Source: Candidatus Poribacteria bacterium (GTDB lineage: Bacteria > Poribacteria > WGA-4E > WGA-3G). Taken from it: DNA of 64,000 bases. The position numbers were made by a program, and so were the translations under genes. Location: contig JAJECK010000144.1 of assembly GCA_022822085.1 (NCBI GenBank), forward strand, positions 1 to 64,000. Direction: 5' to 3'. Of the stretch, positions 1 to 8,098 are shown piece by piece. Every line of letters starts with the position of its first letter. Positions within the stretch are counted from its first letter, which is position 1. Below the pieces are notes generated by a model, which was given only the letters and a program-made list of their open reading frames with translations, searched no databases and had not been told where the DNA came from.

Positions 1-159
1 AAGGGGGGGTCGGCCGGCTTTACCTTTCCCCAACCCCTAAATAACCGCCTCGTGTCGGTTATCGCACCCCATCTACCCGACCTACGATATAACTACCAGT
101 AATAATCATAAACTGAATATTCTTAAAACTAAATAACCCTGGTCAGTCCTACAAATCAA
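1..159. repeat. Intergenic tail with interspersed-repeat fragment
   Basis: No gene is visible. The segment carries words such as CCTCGTGTCGGTTATCGC and CTACCCGACCTACGATATAA. Very similar words recur near 13030-13100, 13390-13430 and 16350-16395 (GGTTTCGCTTCGCTCTACCCGACCTACAATATA). I read it as one copy of a non-coding interspersed repeat family, cut by the window edge. Confidence 0.45.
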
Positions 160-188
160 TTGCAATAACTCTTGGAAAATGCTAATAT
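160..188 (+). promoter_or_regulatory. Candidate sigma-70 promoter of the GH-like gene
   Basis: TTGCAA, a 17-base spacer, then TAATAT. Each hexamer matches the consensus at four of six positions. Transcription would start near 195, about 22 bases before the start codon. Confidence 0.4.
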
Positions 189-216
189 GTAGGAAATACT
201 ATGAAAGAAGAATAAT

Positions 217-1245
217 TTGAGAAATATGAATACAAATGTCAGCATCGTAGAAGATGCGTTTTATATAAATGGAGAGATTACCTACGCAGACCGTCATTAC
301 GAAGGTCATAAGATAGAAGGACTTTTGCTTAACAGTCGTATGGTGCAGGGCATCTTTGACGATCGAAATCCTGAAACGGTACATCTATGGGAATATCCCG
401 ATACAGGGAAATGGGATGCAGAACGCAACACACGTGAATTCTTATCGGCAATGCCAGCATGGCGGGCACACGGAGTATTAGCATTCACAATTAACCTACA
501 AGGTGGAAGTCCAGAAGGATATTCAAAAGCACAGCCGTGGCATAACTCAGGAATAGAAGCGGATGGCAGTCTAAATCCCGATTACCTTTCTCGCCTCATA
601 CGTATCATCGACTTTGCTGATGAGCTTGGTATGGTAGTTATCCTCGGATATTTTTATTTTGGACAAGACCATCGACTGAATGATGAAGATGCTGTAAAAC
701 ATGCAACTGATAATGCTACTGGATGGCTGTTTGATAACGGATGGACCAACGTAATTATTGAAGTTAACAACGAATGTAACGTAAGGTATTCACATGAGAT
801 TTTACAACCAGAGCGGGTTCATGAATTGATTGAACGGGTGAAATCAATATCTCGGGATGGGAGAAGAAACCTTGTAGGTACAAGTTATGGCGGCGGTCGT
901 GTGCCTCTTGAAAATGTTGTGCGAGCATCAGATTTTCTATTGATGCATGGCAATGGAGTCAGTGACCCTAACCGTATCCTTGAAATGGTACAACAAGCAC
1001 GTCACGTTCCTGGATACCGTCCGATGCCAATCCTGTTCAATGAAGACGACCATTTTGACTTTGATAAACCGTTGAACAACTGTATTGCAGCTATTAGTCA
1101 ATATGCTTCATGGGGATATTTTGATCCGGGTGAAAACGATTATCATCATGGGTATCAATCTGTACCAGTGCAGTGGCAAATTAACACACCACGAAAACGT
1201 GCATTTTTTCAAAAAGTCCGCGACATCACAGGACACGGCGCATAG
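217..1245 (+). CDS. Glycoside hydrolase-like TIM-barrel protein (clan GH-A/GH5-like)
   Basis: 342 aa, no signal peptide or membrane segment. A beta-strand followed by NNE (IIEVNNECN, Glu186) fits the acid/base Asn-Glu pair of clan GH-A barrels, and ILFNEDDHF (Glu276) sits where the nucleophile strand would be. Both assignments are motif readings, not an alignment. The TTG at 217 has AAAGAAG six bases upstream; the ATG at 226 is in frame but about 15 bases from that site, so TTG is favoured. The stomatin gene follows after 15 bases, so they are probably co-transcribed. Substrate is unknown, and a catalytically inactive barrel is possible. Confidence 0.6.
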   Translation: MRNMNTNVSIVEDAFYINGEITYADRHYEGHKIEGLLLNSRMVQGIFDDRNPETVHLWEYPDTGKWDAERNTREFLSAMPAWRAHGVLAFTINLQGGSPEGYSKAQPWHNSGIEADGSLNPDYLSRLIRIIDFADELGMVVILGYFYFGQDHRLNDEDAVKHATDNATGWLFDNGWTNVIIEVNNECNVRYSHEILQPERVHELIERVKSISRDGRRNLVGTSYGGGRVPLENVVRASDFLLMHGNGVSDPNRILEMVQQARHVPGYRPMPILFNEDDHFDFDKPLNNCIAAISQYASWGYFDPGENDYHHGYQSVPVQWQINTPRKRAFFQKVRDITGHGA

Positions 1246-1260
1246 AAAGGAAATACTAAA

Positions 1261-2043
1261 ATGCCACAAGGAATAGAATCATATCATGTTGCCATTGCCA
1301 TTGCTGTAATTATTATGATTGCAACCAGTATTCGGATTCTCAAAGAGTACGAACGCGCTGTTATATTCAGATTAGGACGTTTCATCAACACACGCGGCCC
1401 AGGATTAGTTCTGATGATACCGTTTTGGATTGAACGGATGCAACGCGTAAGTCTGAGAGTTATCGTCAACGATGTCACCCCTCAAGATGTGATAACTAAG
1501 GATAACGTATCAGTCAATGTAAATGCAGTTCTTACATTTCGGGTTACTGAACCTGATAAAGCTGTGATTGAAGTAGAAGATTTTGGTTTTGCCATTAGTC
1601 AAATTGCTCAAACAACACTACGAAGTGCACTCGGACGGGCAGAACTTGACGACCTGCTGTCTGAACGTGAAAAGCTCAATCAGGATTTAGGTGAAATAAT
1701 TAAGAAGCAGTGTGAACCGTGGGGGGTTGAAGTACAATCAATGGAGATAAAACATGTTGACTTGCCTGTTGACATGCAACGTTTAATGGCAAAACAAGCA
1801 GAGGCGGAACGTGAACGAAGGGCAAAAGTTGTTCACGCTGAAGGTGAATTTGAGGCTGCAGAGGTTCTTACTGATGCTGCAGAAATCCTTAGCAAGACCC
1901 CTACTGCTGTTCAACTGCGATTTCTTCAGGCACTGGTTGAGGTTAGTGCGGAGAAAAACTCAACCGTAATATTCCCCATTCCAATAGACTTACTGACTCC
2001 ATTCATTCAACAGCAAGATAGTCCCACAGCAGAAAAGGAATAA
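1261..2043 (+). CDS. Stomatin/slipin-like SPFH (band 7) membrane protein
   Basis: 260 aa. One N-terminal transmembrane segment (about residues 8-26) is followed by the family motif [16 protein letters not shown] and [14 protein letters not shown], then the SPFH domain and an Ala/Glu-rich coiled coil ([17 protein letters not shown]). Slipins oligomerise on the cytoplasmic membrane and often partner with an NfeD protease, but no NfeD gene is adjacent here. The start ATG has AAAGGAAA about eight bases upstream. It ends four bases before the convergent kamA-type gene. Confidence 0.88.
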   Translation: MPQGIESYHVAIAIAVIIMIATSIRILKEYERAVIFRLGRFINTRGPGLVLMIPFWIERMQRVSLRVIVNDVTPQDVITKDNVSVNVNAVLTFRVTEPDKAVIEVEDFGFAISQIAQTTLRSALGRAELDDLLSEREKLNQDLGEIIKKQCEPWGVEVQSMEIKHVDLPVDMQRLMAKQAEAERERRAKVVHAEGEFEAAEVLTDAAEILSKTPTAVQLRFLQALVEVSAEKNSTVIFPIPIDLLTPFIQQQDSPTAEKE

Positions 2044-2047
2044 GTCG

Positions 2048-3106
2048 CTATAACCAATCCTCATCAAAGAAGGGCGTACTCGGATAACTGTAGATGTTCC
2101 CTTCAAAGTTGCGTAGTTGAATTTCATCATCATCAAAAGTAACAACAGGATCGGGGATTAAGGCGATTTTTCCACCGCCACCAGGTGCATCAATTACATA
2201 ATGTGGAACGCCAAGCCCGGAGATATGTCCGCGTAATGCTGCGACAATATCTAAACCTGTTTTGACTGCTGTTCTAAAATGGTCAGTGCCAACGACAAGA
2301 TCCGCCTGATAGATATAATACGGTTTGACACGAATTCGCAACAAACCTTTCATCAGTTCTACCATCACCTTTGGATCGTCATTTACACCTTTTAAAAGGA
2401 CAGCTTGGTTTCCGAGTGGGATTCCGGCATCCGCTAACATACCACAGGCTTTTTCTGTTTCGGGTGTAATTTCTCGCGGGTGGTTGAAGTGAGTATTGAT
2501 ATAGAATGGATGGTTACGTTTTAGGATTGCACATAGTTCAGGTGTAATACGTTGAGGTAAAGTTACTGGGACACGAGAGCCAATACGAATTATTTCTATA
2601 TGTTCAATAGCACGAAGACCGCTAACTATCATATCAATTTTCTTGTCAGTTAGCATCAGCGGATCGCCACCTGAAATAATGACATCTCGTATTTCAGAAT
2701 GTGCTTGAATATACTTCAGTCCAATTTCTATATTATTCTCTGATATGGAATGCGGATCTCCTACCTTACGTTTACGTGTGCAGAAACGACAATAGATTGG
2801 ACACATGTAATTCACATAGAACAGAACGCGATCAGGGTATCTATGTGTGACATTTGGCACTTCACTATCGTCCTCTTCGTGAAGAGGATCTTCAACACCT
2901 GTGCTAATTAACTCACGTGGATCAGGAACTACCTGCTTCCAAATCGGGTCACCGGGTTTCTCAATAAGACTCAGATAATATGGATTAATACGGATCGGAA
3001 ATTCTTTGTGTATACGACGCATCTCCTCTATGTCAACATCGAATACAGCAGCAAGTTTTTCTGGCGTGTTAACAGTATCCCTAACAAGTTGTTTCCATTC
3101 TTCCAT
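2048..3106 (-). CDS. kamA: KamA-family radical SAM lysine 2,3-aminomutase
   Basis: 352 aa from the chosen start. Radical SAM cluster motif CxxxCxxC is present (CPIYCRFC, Cys102/106/109), followed by the family signature TRKRKVGDP. The PLP lysine lies in IDAPGGGGK (Lys313). The two Asp that bind the lysine substrate in the clostridial enzyme have counterparts in IYQADL and VIDAPG, so a lysine mutase role is plausible. The protein is shorter than classical KamA (about 415 aa), so an EpmB-like role is the alternative, but no efp/epmA is nearby. The ORF track starts at a TTG (3124). The ATG at 3106 has GAAAGGA nine bases upstream and is preferred. It lies 40 bases downstream of the cyclophilin gene and is probably co-transcribed with it. 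Confidence 0.85.
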   Translation of the reverse strand: MEEWKQLVRDTVNTPEKLAAVFDVDIEEMRRIHKEFPIRINPYYLSLIEKPGDPIWKQVVPDPRELISTGVEDPLHEEDDSEVPNVTHRYPDRVLFYVNYMCPIYCRFCTRKRKVGDPHSISENNIEIGLKYIQAHSEIRDVIISGGDPLMLTDKKIDMIVSGLRAIEHIEIIRIGSRVPVTLPQRITPELCAILKRNHPFYINTHFNHPREITPETEKACGMLADAGIPLGNQAVLLKGVNDDPKVMVELMKGLLRIRVKPYYIYQADLVVGTDHFRTAVKTGLDIVAALRGHISGLGVPHYVIDAPGGGGKIALIPDPVVTFDDDEIQLRNFEGNIYSYPSTPFFDEDWL

Positions 3107-3146
3107 GAAGGACGTTCCTTTCAAAACGAATATTCAGGGACAATAA

Positions 3147-3698
3147 TCAGTTCAATTTATCAGAAGATGAACAAGTAACTTCGTTCATAATATCACCTTC
3201 ACGAAGTTTATCAACCACATCAATTCCATCAATGACGCGCCCGAATGTAGTATAACTTCCGTTTAGATGCACATATCCATTTGTATCATTGTTGAGACAG
3301 ATATAGAATTGGCTTCCCGCAGAATCCGGATCGGGTTTGCGTGCCATAGCAATTACACCTTTTTCGTGTGGTGGCATTTTTTTACGAAGATCTGGGTTTT
3401 GGAATTCACCTGGGATAGTCCAACCTGGACCACCTGTTCCTGTCCCATCTGGGTCACCACCTTGTATGACGAAACCTTTCACATACCGATGAAATGTTAT
3501 GCCATCATAAAACCCAGACTCAACTAATTTCACAAAATTTTCAACAGTCACTGGAGCACACTCCGGGTATAGTTCAATTATAATGTTTCCTTTATCTGTT
3601 TTAATCGTTACAATAGACAATTGATTATCAGAACTTGAAAATGACGCAGTTACAATATTTATAAATAATCCTATATTTATAAATAATCCTATTTGCAT
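3147..3698 (-). CDS. Cyclophilin-type peptidyl-prolyl cis-trans isomerase
   Basis: 183 aa. The cyclophilin core is clear: ITFHRYVKGFVIQGGDPDGTGTGGPG with the catalytic Arg and Gln, GSQFYICLN, and a C-terminal TTFGRVIDGIDVVDKL. It catalyses proline isomerisation. The first about 16 residues are a perfect hexapeptide duplication (IGLFIN twice) made by an 18-bp tandem repeat. This hydrophobic stretch has no positive charge, so it is a poor signal peptide. GAGGG lies three bases from the ATG. A good promoter lies upstream at 3777-3805. Confidence 0.9.
   Translation of the reverse strand: MQIGLFINIGLFINIVTASFSSSDNQLSIVTIKTDKGNIIIELYPECAPVTVENFVKLVESGFYDGITFHRYVKGFVIQGGDPDGTGTGGPGWTIPGEFQNPDLRKKMPPHEKGVIAMARKPDPDSAGSQFYICLNNDTNGYVHLNGSYTTFGRVIDGIDVVDKLREGDIMNEVTCSSSDKLN
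3657..3692. repeat. Perfect 18-bp tandem duplication, two copies
   Basis: ATTTATAAATAATCCTAT occurs twice head to tail. It is in frame in the cyclophilin gene and encodes IGLFIN twice. Confidence 0.95.
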
Positions 3699-3776
3699 AG
3701 TCCCTCGTCTTAGGTAATGTTTTTATTGATGCTTTTTGTTCATATTGGTATTATATGTATGACTTTATGATTATTC

Positions 3777-3805
3777 ATGATACATGTATTTGGGCAATAA
3801 GTCAA
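3777..3805 (-). promoter_or_regulatory. Sigma-70 promoter of the cyclophilin-kamA pair
   Basis: On the minus strand TTGACT, a 17-base spacer, TATCAT: five of six matches in each hexamer. It gives an untranslated leader of about 70 bases. Confidence 0.6.
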
Positions 3806-4184
3806 GTGAAATGTTGGTGTCTATGTGTGTTATCGTAGCCGTTGAACATTGTTTAGATGGTATATTGTCGCTGTTTCTAAGACATCTGACTTTTGAAACT
3901 CTATTAAGTGAATTTTAATTGAATTTCGGATTGCAAAGTGGATATAAAAGAAGTTTACATCCACAATATCCGGACATAATTACGAAGATATTCTGAAATA
4001 TGGAGTTGTCTATTTAGATTAACTTGACATTTGCACTAATTTTATGTTACTTTAATTTTTAGGATTATGTTTTGATGGCAGTTCAACAATATTCTTTTTC
4101 AGTATCAAAGTGATCTTACATTTTGTCCATCTAATTATTATCTACTCTTGGTATTACATAACCTTTTACATGAGGAGTTGAATC
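3806..4184. other. AT-rich divergent intergenic region
   Basis: No gene is visible. A TTGACA at 4024-4029 is followed 18 bases later only by a weak TACTTT, so a promoter for the lipoprotein gene is possible but unproven. The start codon at 4185 is preceded by ATGAGGAGTTGAATC, a good Shine-Dalgarno site. Confidence 0.4.
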
Positions 4185-5528
4185 ATGAAACAATTCTGTG
4201 TCTTTAAGGAAAAGACATTCTTAGTTAAAAAGAATCAGACACTAAACACAATTCTAATGTTTGTTCTCATCACGAGTACATTATTTGTAGCTGCGTGTGC
4301 AGGAAAGTTTGGACCGATTGAATCCCAAGATGTTGAAAGCCATCTCCTTGAGGCAGAACGGGAAATTGAATTCGCGCGTGAAGCCAATGCCGCATCCCTT
4401 GCCTTTGAGGAATTTGAACAAGCTGAAACCTTTCTTGAACAGGCACAAGATGCTTATAAAGCTAAAAATGGTATAGATGCACTCAAATTTGCTAACCGAG
4501 CAATCGCTCAGGCCAAACTTGCCAGACGAAAAGCAGCTCAGAATACCACAAACGCTGAATATAATGCCAAAATCCTTGAAAAAGACGCTTTGATCACGGA
4601 ACTCAGAAAGGACCTAAGTTCTAATGAAAGAAAACGCAATGACTTAGTAACGGAGATTCAACAACTCCGTGACACAGAGAAGTTGATGCAAAATAATATT
4701 CGCACATTAGAAAACCAAAATCAGGAATTGGTGAATGATCAAAGAGAACTCCAGCAAAAATTATCGGAAGTTAGTGAATCTTTGGATTCAATTCGTGCCA
4801 GAGCCACACGTTATGAAAACGAAGTCAAGGCTTATGGCAACCAAGTGGATGAACTGAAACAAAAGATTGATGTCACAGATACTATGATGAAATCTGCGAA
4901 TAAGCAAAAGCGTGCTGCGATTGCAGAAACTGAATCAGTTAGAAAACAGATGCGTGAACAAGCGAAAATCTACACGGACAAACTTACAGCAGCAAATAAG
5001 AAGAATATCGCCGCTGATCATGCGGAATATTTACGTAAAGCTGCTGCGGAAGCACGCGCTTTTGAAAAAGAGCTGCACAAAAATGAACCTAAACGTACGG
5101 GTAGGACATCGCTTTCTACGCAGCAAATCAATGCAGGAAAAGCAGCACTTAGTCAATGGGAAAACTCCTGGAATAGTAAGAATCTTGACGCACATTTAGC
5201 ATACTATATACCTAATGTTACTGCGAATAAGATTGTTACAATAGAGAGTAAAGAAAATCAGAGTAACCTCAAACGTGGTCAGATGGAAACAGATCTCCGT
5301 CAGATGAATACACAGGCTTGGGAGAAATTTGATACTACCTTAGAGGTAGAGCAGGAGAGTGTCATCGGCACATATAAATATAGACGATTAGTCGCTGCTG
5401 CTGAAACGGAAGATGATACGGCTTTATATGATATCTGGTTCCGTGAAGTTTGGATTCATCAGGTGCAGGGTAAATGGAAAGCGTATCGTGAGATATGGCA
5501 AATCTATAAGGATGTGCCAAAATTCTAA
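4185..5528 (+). CDS. Lipoprotein with DUF4398-like helix, coiled coil and SnoaL-like domain
   Basis: 447 aa. A signal peptide ends in the lipobox LFVAAC (Cys38), so it is probably lipid-anchored. Residues about 45-115 (SHLLEAEREIEFAREANA...AIAQAKLARRKA) resemble the DUF4398 helical region. A long coiled coil covers about 120-300. The last 130 residues are an NTF2/SnoaL-like fold (WENSWNSKNLDAHLAYY...YREIWQIYKDVPKF). The same C-terminal domain recurs in the next gene, 12 bases downstream, which ends in the near-identical ...YEDVPKF. The two are probably an operon for an envelope-associated complex. Biochemical role unknown. Confidence 0.75.
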   Translation: MKQFCVFKEKTFLVKKNQTLNTILMFVLITSTLFVAACAGKFGPIESQDVESHLLEAEREIEFAREANAASLAFEEFEQAETFLEQAQDAYKAKNGIDALKFANRAIAQAKLARRKAAQNTTNAEYNAKILEKDALITELRKDLSSNERKRNDLVTEIQQLRDTEKLMQNNIRTLENQNQELVNDQRELQQKLSEVSESLDSIRARATRYENEVKAYGNQVDELKQKIDVTDTMMKSANKQKRAAIAETESVRKQMREQAKIYTDKLTAANKKNIAADHAEYLRKAAAEARAFEKELHKNEPKRTGRTSLSTQQINAGKAALSQWENSWNSKNLDAHLAYYIPNVTANKIVTIESKENQSNLKRGQMETDLRQMNTQAWEKFDTTLEVEQESVIGTYKYRRLVAAAETEDDTALYDIWFREVWIHQVQGKWKAYREIWQIYKDVPKF

Positions 5529-5540
5529 GGAGTCGTTTAA

Positions 5541-6947
5541 ATGAATAACTTTCAAAATAATCCTAAAATCTCAAAGGCAGATATCATCAAATGGGGTTCA
5601 ATACCTGCAATAATAATCGTAATTGCCTTAGCAGGTATTATTCTAACCCGATCGAGTGAAACGTCTTCTGGTTTTTTGGTAAAATGGAAGAGTGCAATGG
5701 AATCCGGTAACCTTGAGAATTATGATGCACTGTGGGCAAAAAACGCACGTGAACAAATAGATTCAGGGTATCAAGATACAGCACGTCTATTTGCTGAAAA
5801 CTTTGTAATTGATGTGAATATAGCGAATGCCGTTGATCGAACAAGAAAAGTTGCACAATATCCTAATTATTTACAGATTGAAGAAATACCTTTACTCATT
5901 CATGCCATCGGAGAACCGAGACTTCAATCCAGAACATTGACTATAGCAAAAGAAGGTCTCATCAGACAACATTGGAAACTGATTAGTGATGATGTGGTTA
6001 GGGAGGAAATTGGTGGAGATATTTCTGCTTTTGAAGCGTCAAGATCAGAAGAATCTCAAAGCCAATCTCAATCCACCAGTCCAGCTGCACCTTTAGTTTT
6101 AGAATGGAAAAAAGCACTTGAATCTGGTGATAAAAAGAAATACGCATCTCTCTGGGACAAAAGTGCACGGAAAAAACGACAAAATAACTATCAATTTGCT
6201 CTTGATCTGATGTCTGAAGCTGCAGACGTTGATATTGTCCAGGCATCCTACAAACTTCTTGCAAATGCCAAAACACGGCATGTGGTTGATAATATAAGCG
6301 TTACTACCTACAGTGATGGGACTCCTATTAAACCTCACACACGCACATTAACAGTTGAGAAGAAAGGGTTTTTCGTCCGTCGTTGGAAAATAATGAACGA
6401 TGAAGTTCATAGTGATTATCTCACTGAACAACCAATCCCACAACAGGAGATGCCAGTTGTGGAACCGATATCTGAAGAATCGTCTTCTGGTATTTATGAG
6501 GGAAATGCGCCTATTGATACACAACTCAAATTGAGTCAGATTCTTGGAAAATGGCAGAAAGCGTGGGAAGATAAAGACATGGATACCTATATGGCTCTCT
6601 ATGCTGATAGAGCTTTAATCACCCGTGTCTCTGTCAGAAACGGGAAAGAGTCACATTCATATCTAACCAAGAAACAACTTCATCAGAAAATGAAACGTTT
6701 GAACGTCTATTACTCCGATATTCAGGTAAAGATCTCTGATCTTATAATCAATGGTGATAGGGCAGTTGCTGATGTAGAATTTTTACAAGAGTTTAAGGGA
6801 ACACCCGCCTCAGGTTCACGTCCAGCATACTCAGATATTGGCACAAAAAAGTTGGATATAATGATTGATCCTTCTGATGGTTATTGGAAAATATACGGTG
6901 AGACGTGGAGTCGGTATGAAGATGTGCCAAAATTCCCTAAAAACTAA
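5541..6947 (+). CDS. Membrane-anchored protein with three SnoaL-like repeats
   Basis: 468 aa. One N-terminal transmembrane segment (IPAIIIVIALAGIILT, about 21-36) would place the rest outside the cytoplasm. Three copies of an NTF2/SnoaL-like domain follow, beginning LVKWKSAMESGNLENYDALW (about 46), VLEWKKALESGDKKKYASLW (about 186) and LGKWQKAWEDKDMDTYMALY (about 333). Low-complexity Ser/Gln (SQSQSQST) and Pro/Glu linkers separate them. The third copy is closest to the C-terminal domain of the preceding lipoprotein. Such domains often act as binding or scaffold modules. The ATG follows AAGGAGTCGTTTAA, a clear ribosome site. Confidence 0.72.
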   Translation: MNNFQNNPKISKADIIKWGSIPAIIIVIALAGIILTRSSETSSGFLVKWKSAMESGNLENYDALWAKNAREQIDSGYQDTARLFAENFVIDVNIANAVDRTRKVAQYPNYLQIEEIPLLIHAIGEPRLQSRTLTIAKEGLIRQHWKLISDDVVREEIGGDISAFEASRSEESQSQSQSTSPAAPLVLEWKKALESGDKKKYASLWDKSARKKRQNNYQFALDLMSEAADVDIVQASYKLLANAKTRHVVDNISVTTYSDGTPIKPHTRTLTVEKKGFFVRRWKIMNDEVHSDYLTEQPIPQQEMPVVEPISEESSSGIYEGNAPIDTQLKLSQILGKWQKAWEDKDMDTYMALYADRALITRVSVRNGKESHSYLTKKQLHQKMKRLNVYYSDIQVKISDLIINGDRAVADVEFLQEFKGTPASGSRPAYSDIGTKKLDIMIDPSDGYWKIYGETWSRYEDVPKFPKN

Positions 6948-7267
6948 TCTAATATTTAGTCCTGTATGAAGATTAAACAATAAACTAAGTGCTTATAGGG
7001 TCCGAGATCATCGGTGTCAGTTCAAAAGATTATCCCGTGTTTATGGTCTTCAGTCCCGTAGGGACGATATGTTTATAGAAAAACGCTGTCTCCACCCTCT
7101 TTAGTTCCGTAGGGACGATATGTGTATCATAACGCAAACTATAAACATATCGTCCCTACGGGACTTATGTGTCGAATCATCAAACTCACGTTAATATAGT
7201 AGTAATGTACTACATGCAGCATTTTTGACAGAATAGACATTGGTAACAACAGTATGAGTCATTCATA
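6948..7267. repeat. Spacer with three copies of a CCCGTAGGGACGATATG repeat
   Basis: Two direct copies (AGTCCCGTAGGGACGATATG at 7052 and a variant at 7103) and one inverted copy (CATATCGTCCCTACGGGACT, 7146-7165). The direct copy at 7052 and the inverted copy could fold into a long stem. TAGTCCTGTATGAAGATTAA at 6958-6977 resembles the ends of the elements at 15921 and 36301. No gene is visible. TTGACA at 7225 lacks a well-spaced -10. Confidence 0.8.
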
Positions 7268-7681
7268 ATGTATTCAGAGTATAGAACGAAACGGAAGATT
7301 GAGTTTACTGATACCGATATGGCGGGTATCGTCCATTTTTCAAGGTTTTTTGTCTTTATGGAGACAGCAGAACACGAATTCCTACGGAGTTTGGGAACGA
7401 GTGTCGCAACTGAATGGAAGGGTGATAAAATTGGTTGGCCTAGACGGACCGCTTCGTGTGAATACCATAGTCCCTTAAGATTTGAAGATGAGGTGGATAT
7501 TCATCTTTGGGTATCTAAAAAAGGGACAAAGTCATTGACATATCAATTTTTGTTCACGCTTGAGGATAAAGATATTGCCCGCGGAGAACTTACGACTGTT
7601 TGCTGTGTGACAAATCCTGGGGAAAAGATACGCGCTATTCCTATTCCTGAATTCATAGCCTCACAAATTATACCCAAATAA
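7268..7681 (+). CDS. Hotdog-fold acyl-CoA thioesterase (YbgC/4HBT family)
   Basis: 137 aa, the usual length. The N-terminal signature EFTDTDMAGIVHFSRFFVFMETAEHEFL carries the catalytic Asp (Asp17) of the DTDAxGxVxH motif. It hydrolyses short acyl-CoA or 4-hydroxybenzoyl-CoA-like thioesters; the exact substrate cannot be read. The cupin gene starts four bases after its stop, so they are translationally close. Confidence 0.85.
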   Translation: MYSEYRTKRKIEFTDTDMAGIVHFSRFFVFMETAEHEFLRSLGTSVATEWKGDKIGWPRRTASCEYHSPLRFEDEVDIHLWVSKKGTKSLTYQFLFTLEDKDIARGELTTVCCVTNPGEKIRAIPIPEFIASQIIPK

Positions 7682-7685
7682 AGCA

Positions 7686-8093
7686 ATGAAATATATCTAT
7701 CATAAAGAAGATGCAGAAGTGGTTCGCATTGAAGGAGATGCCCCACGAACACTCTATACGCTCATTGAGCCTAAGACACAAAACGACACACAATTTGCGA
7801 TGGGACTTGAGGAAATTGATCCTCACAGTGAGATTCCAATGCATTCCCACAGTCATGCTGAGGAGATCATTTTTGTATTTGGTGGGGAAGGACAAGCATA
7901 CATTGGTGATGAGGTTACAGAACTGAAACCTGGTTCAGTGATCTATCTACCACCGAATGTTGAACACCGTTTTGTCAATACAGGAGACGAACCGCTTTGG
8001 ATTACATGGACGCTTTCACCACCGGGGTTTGAAAAGCAGATCCGCAAAATTGCAGATGGGTCTGCGGGCATGGAAGTCTTTAGCGAATCTTGA
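7686..8093 (+). CDS. Cupin-domain protein
   Basis: 135 aa single-domain cupin. Motif 1 is PMHSHSHAEEIIFVFGGEG (metal-binding His, His, Glu) and motif 2 is PGSVIYLPPNVEHRFVNTGDEPL with the last His. The fold binds a metal and may be an isomerase, a dioxygenase or a small-molecule sensor. It directly follows a thioesterase and ends five bases from the convergent EF-G gene. Confidence 0.82.
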   Translation: MKYIYHKEDAEVVRIEGDAPRTLYTLIEPKTQNDTQFAMGLEEIDPHSEIPMHSHSHAEEIIFVFGGEGQAYIGDEVTELKPGSVIYLPPNVEHRFVNTGDEPLWITWTLSPPGFEKQIRKIADGSAGMEVFSES

Positions 8094-8098
8094 TTTGC

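Noticed and set aside
7052-7165. CRISPR array
   Set aside because: Only three copies, mixed orientation and unequal spacing; no cas genes in the window.
7225-7230. TTGACA as promoter of the thioesterase gene
   Set aside because: No -10-like hexamer at proper spacing.
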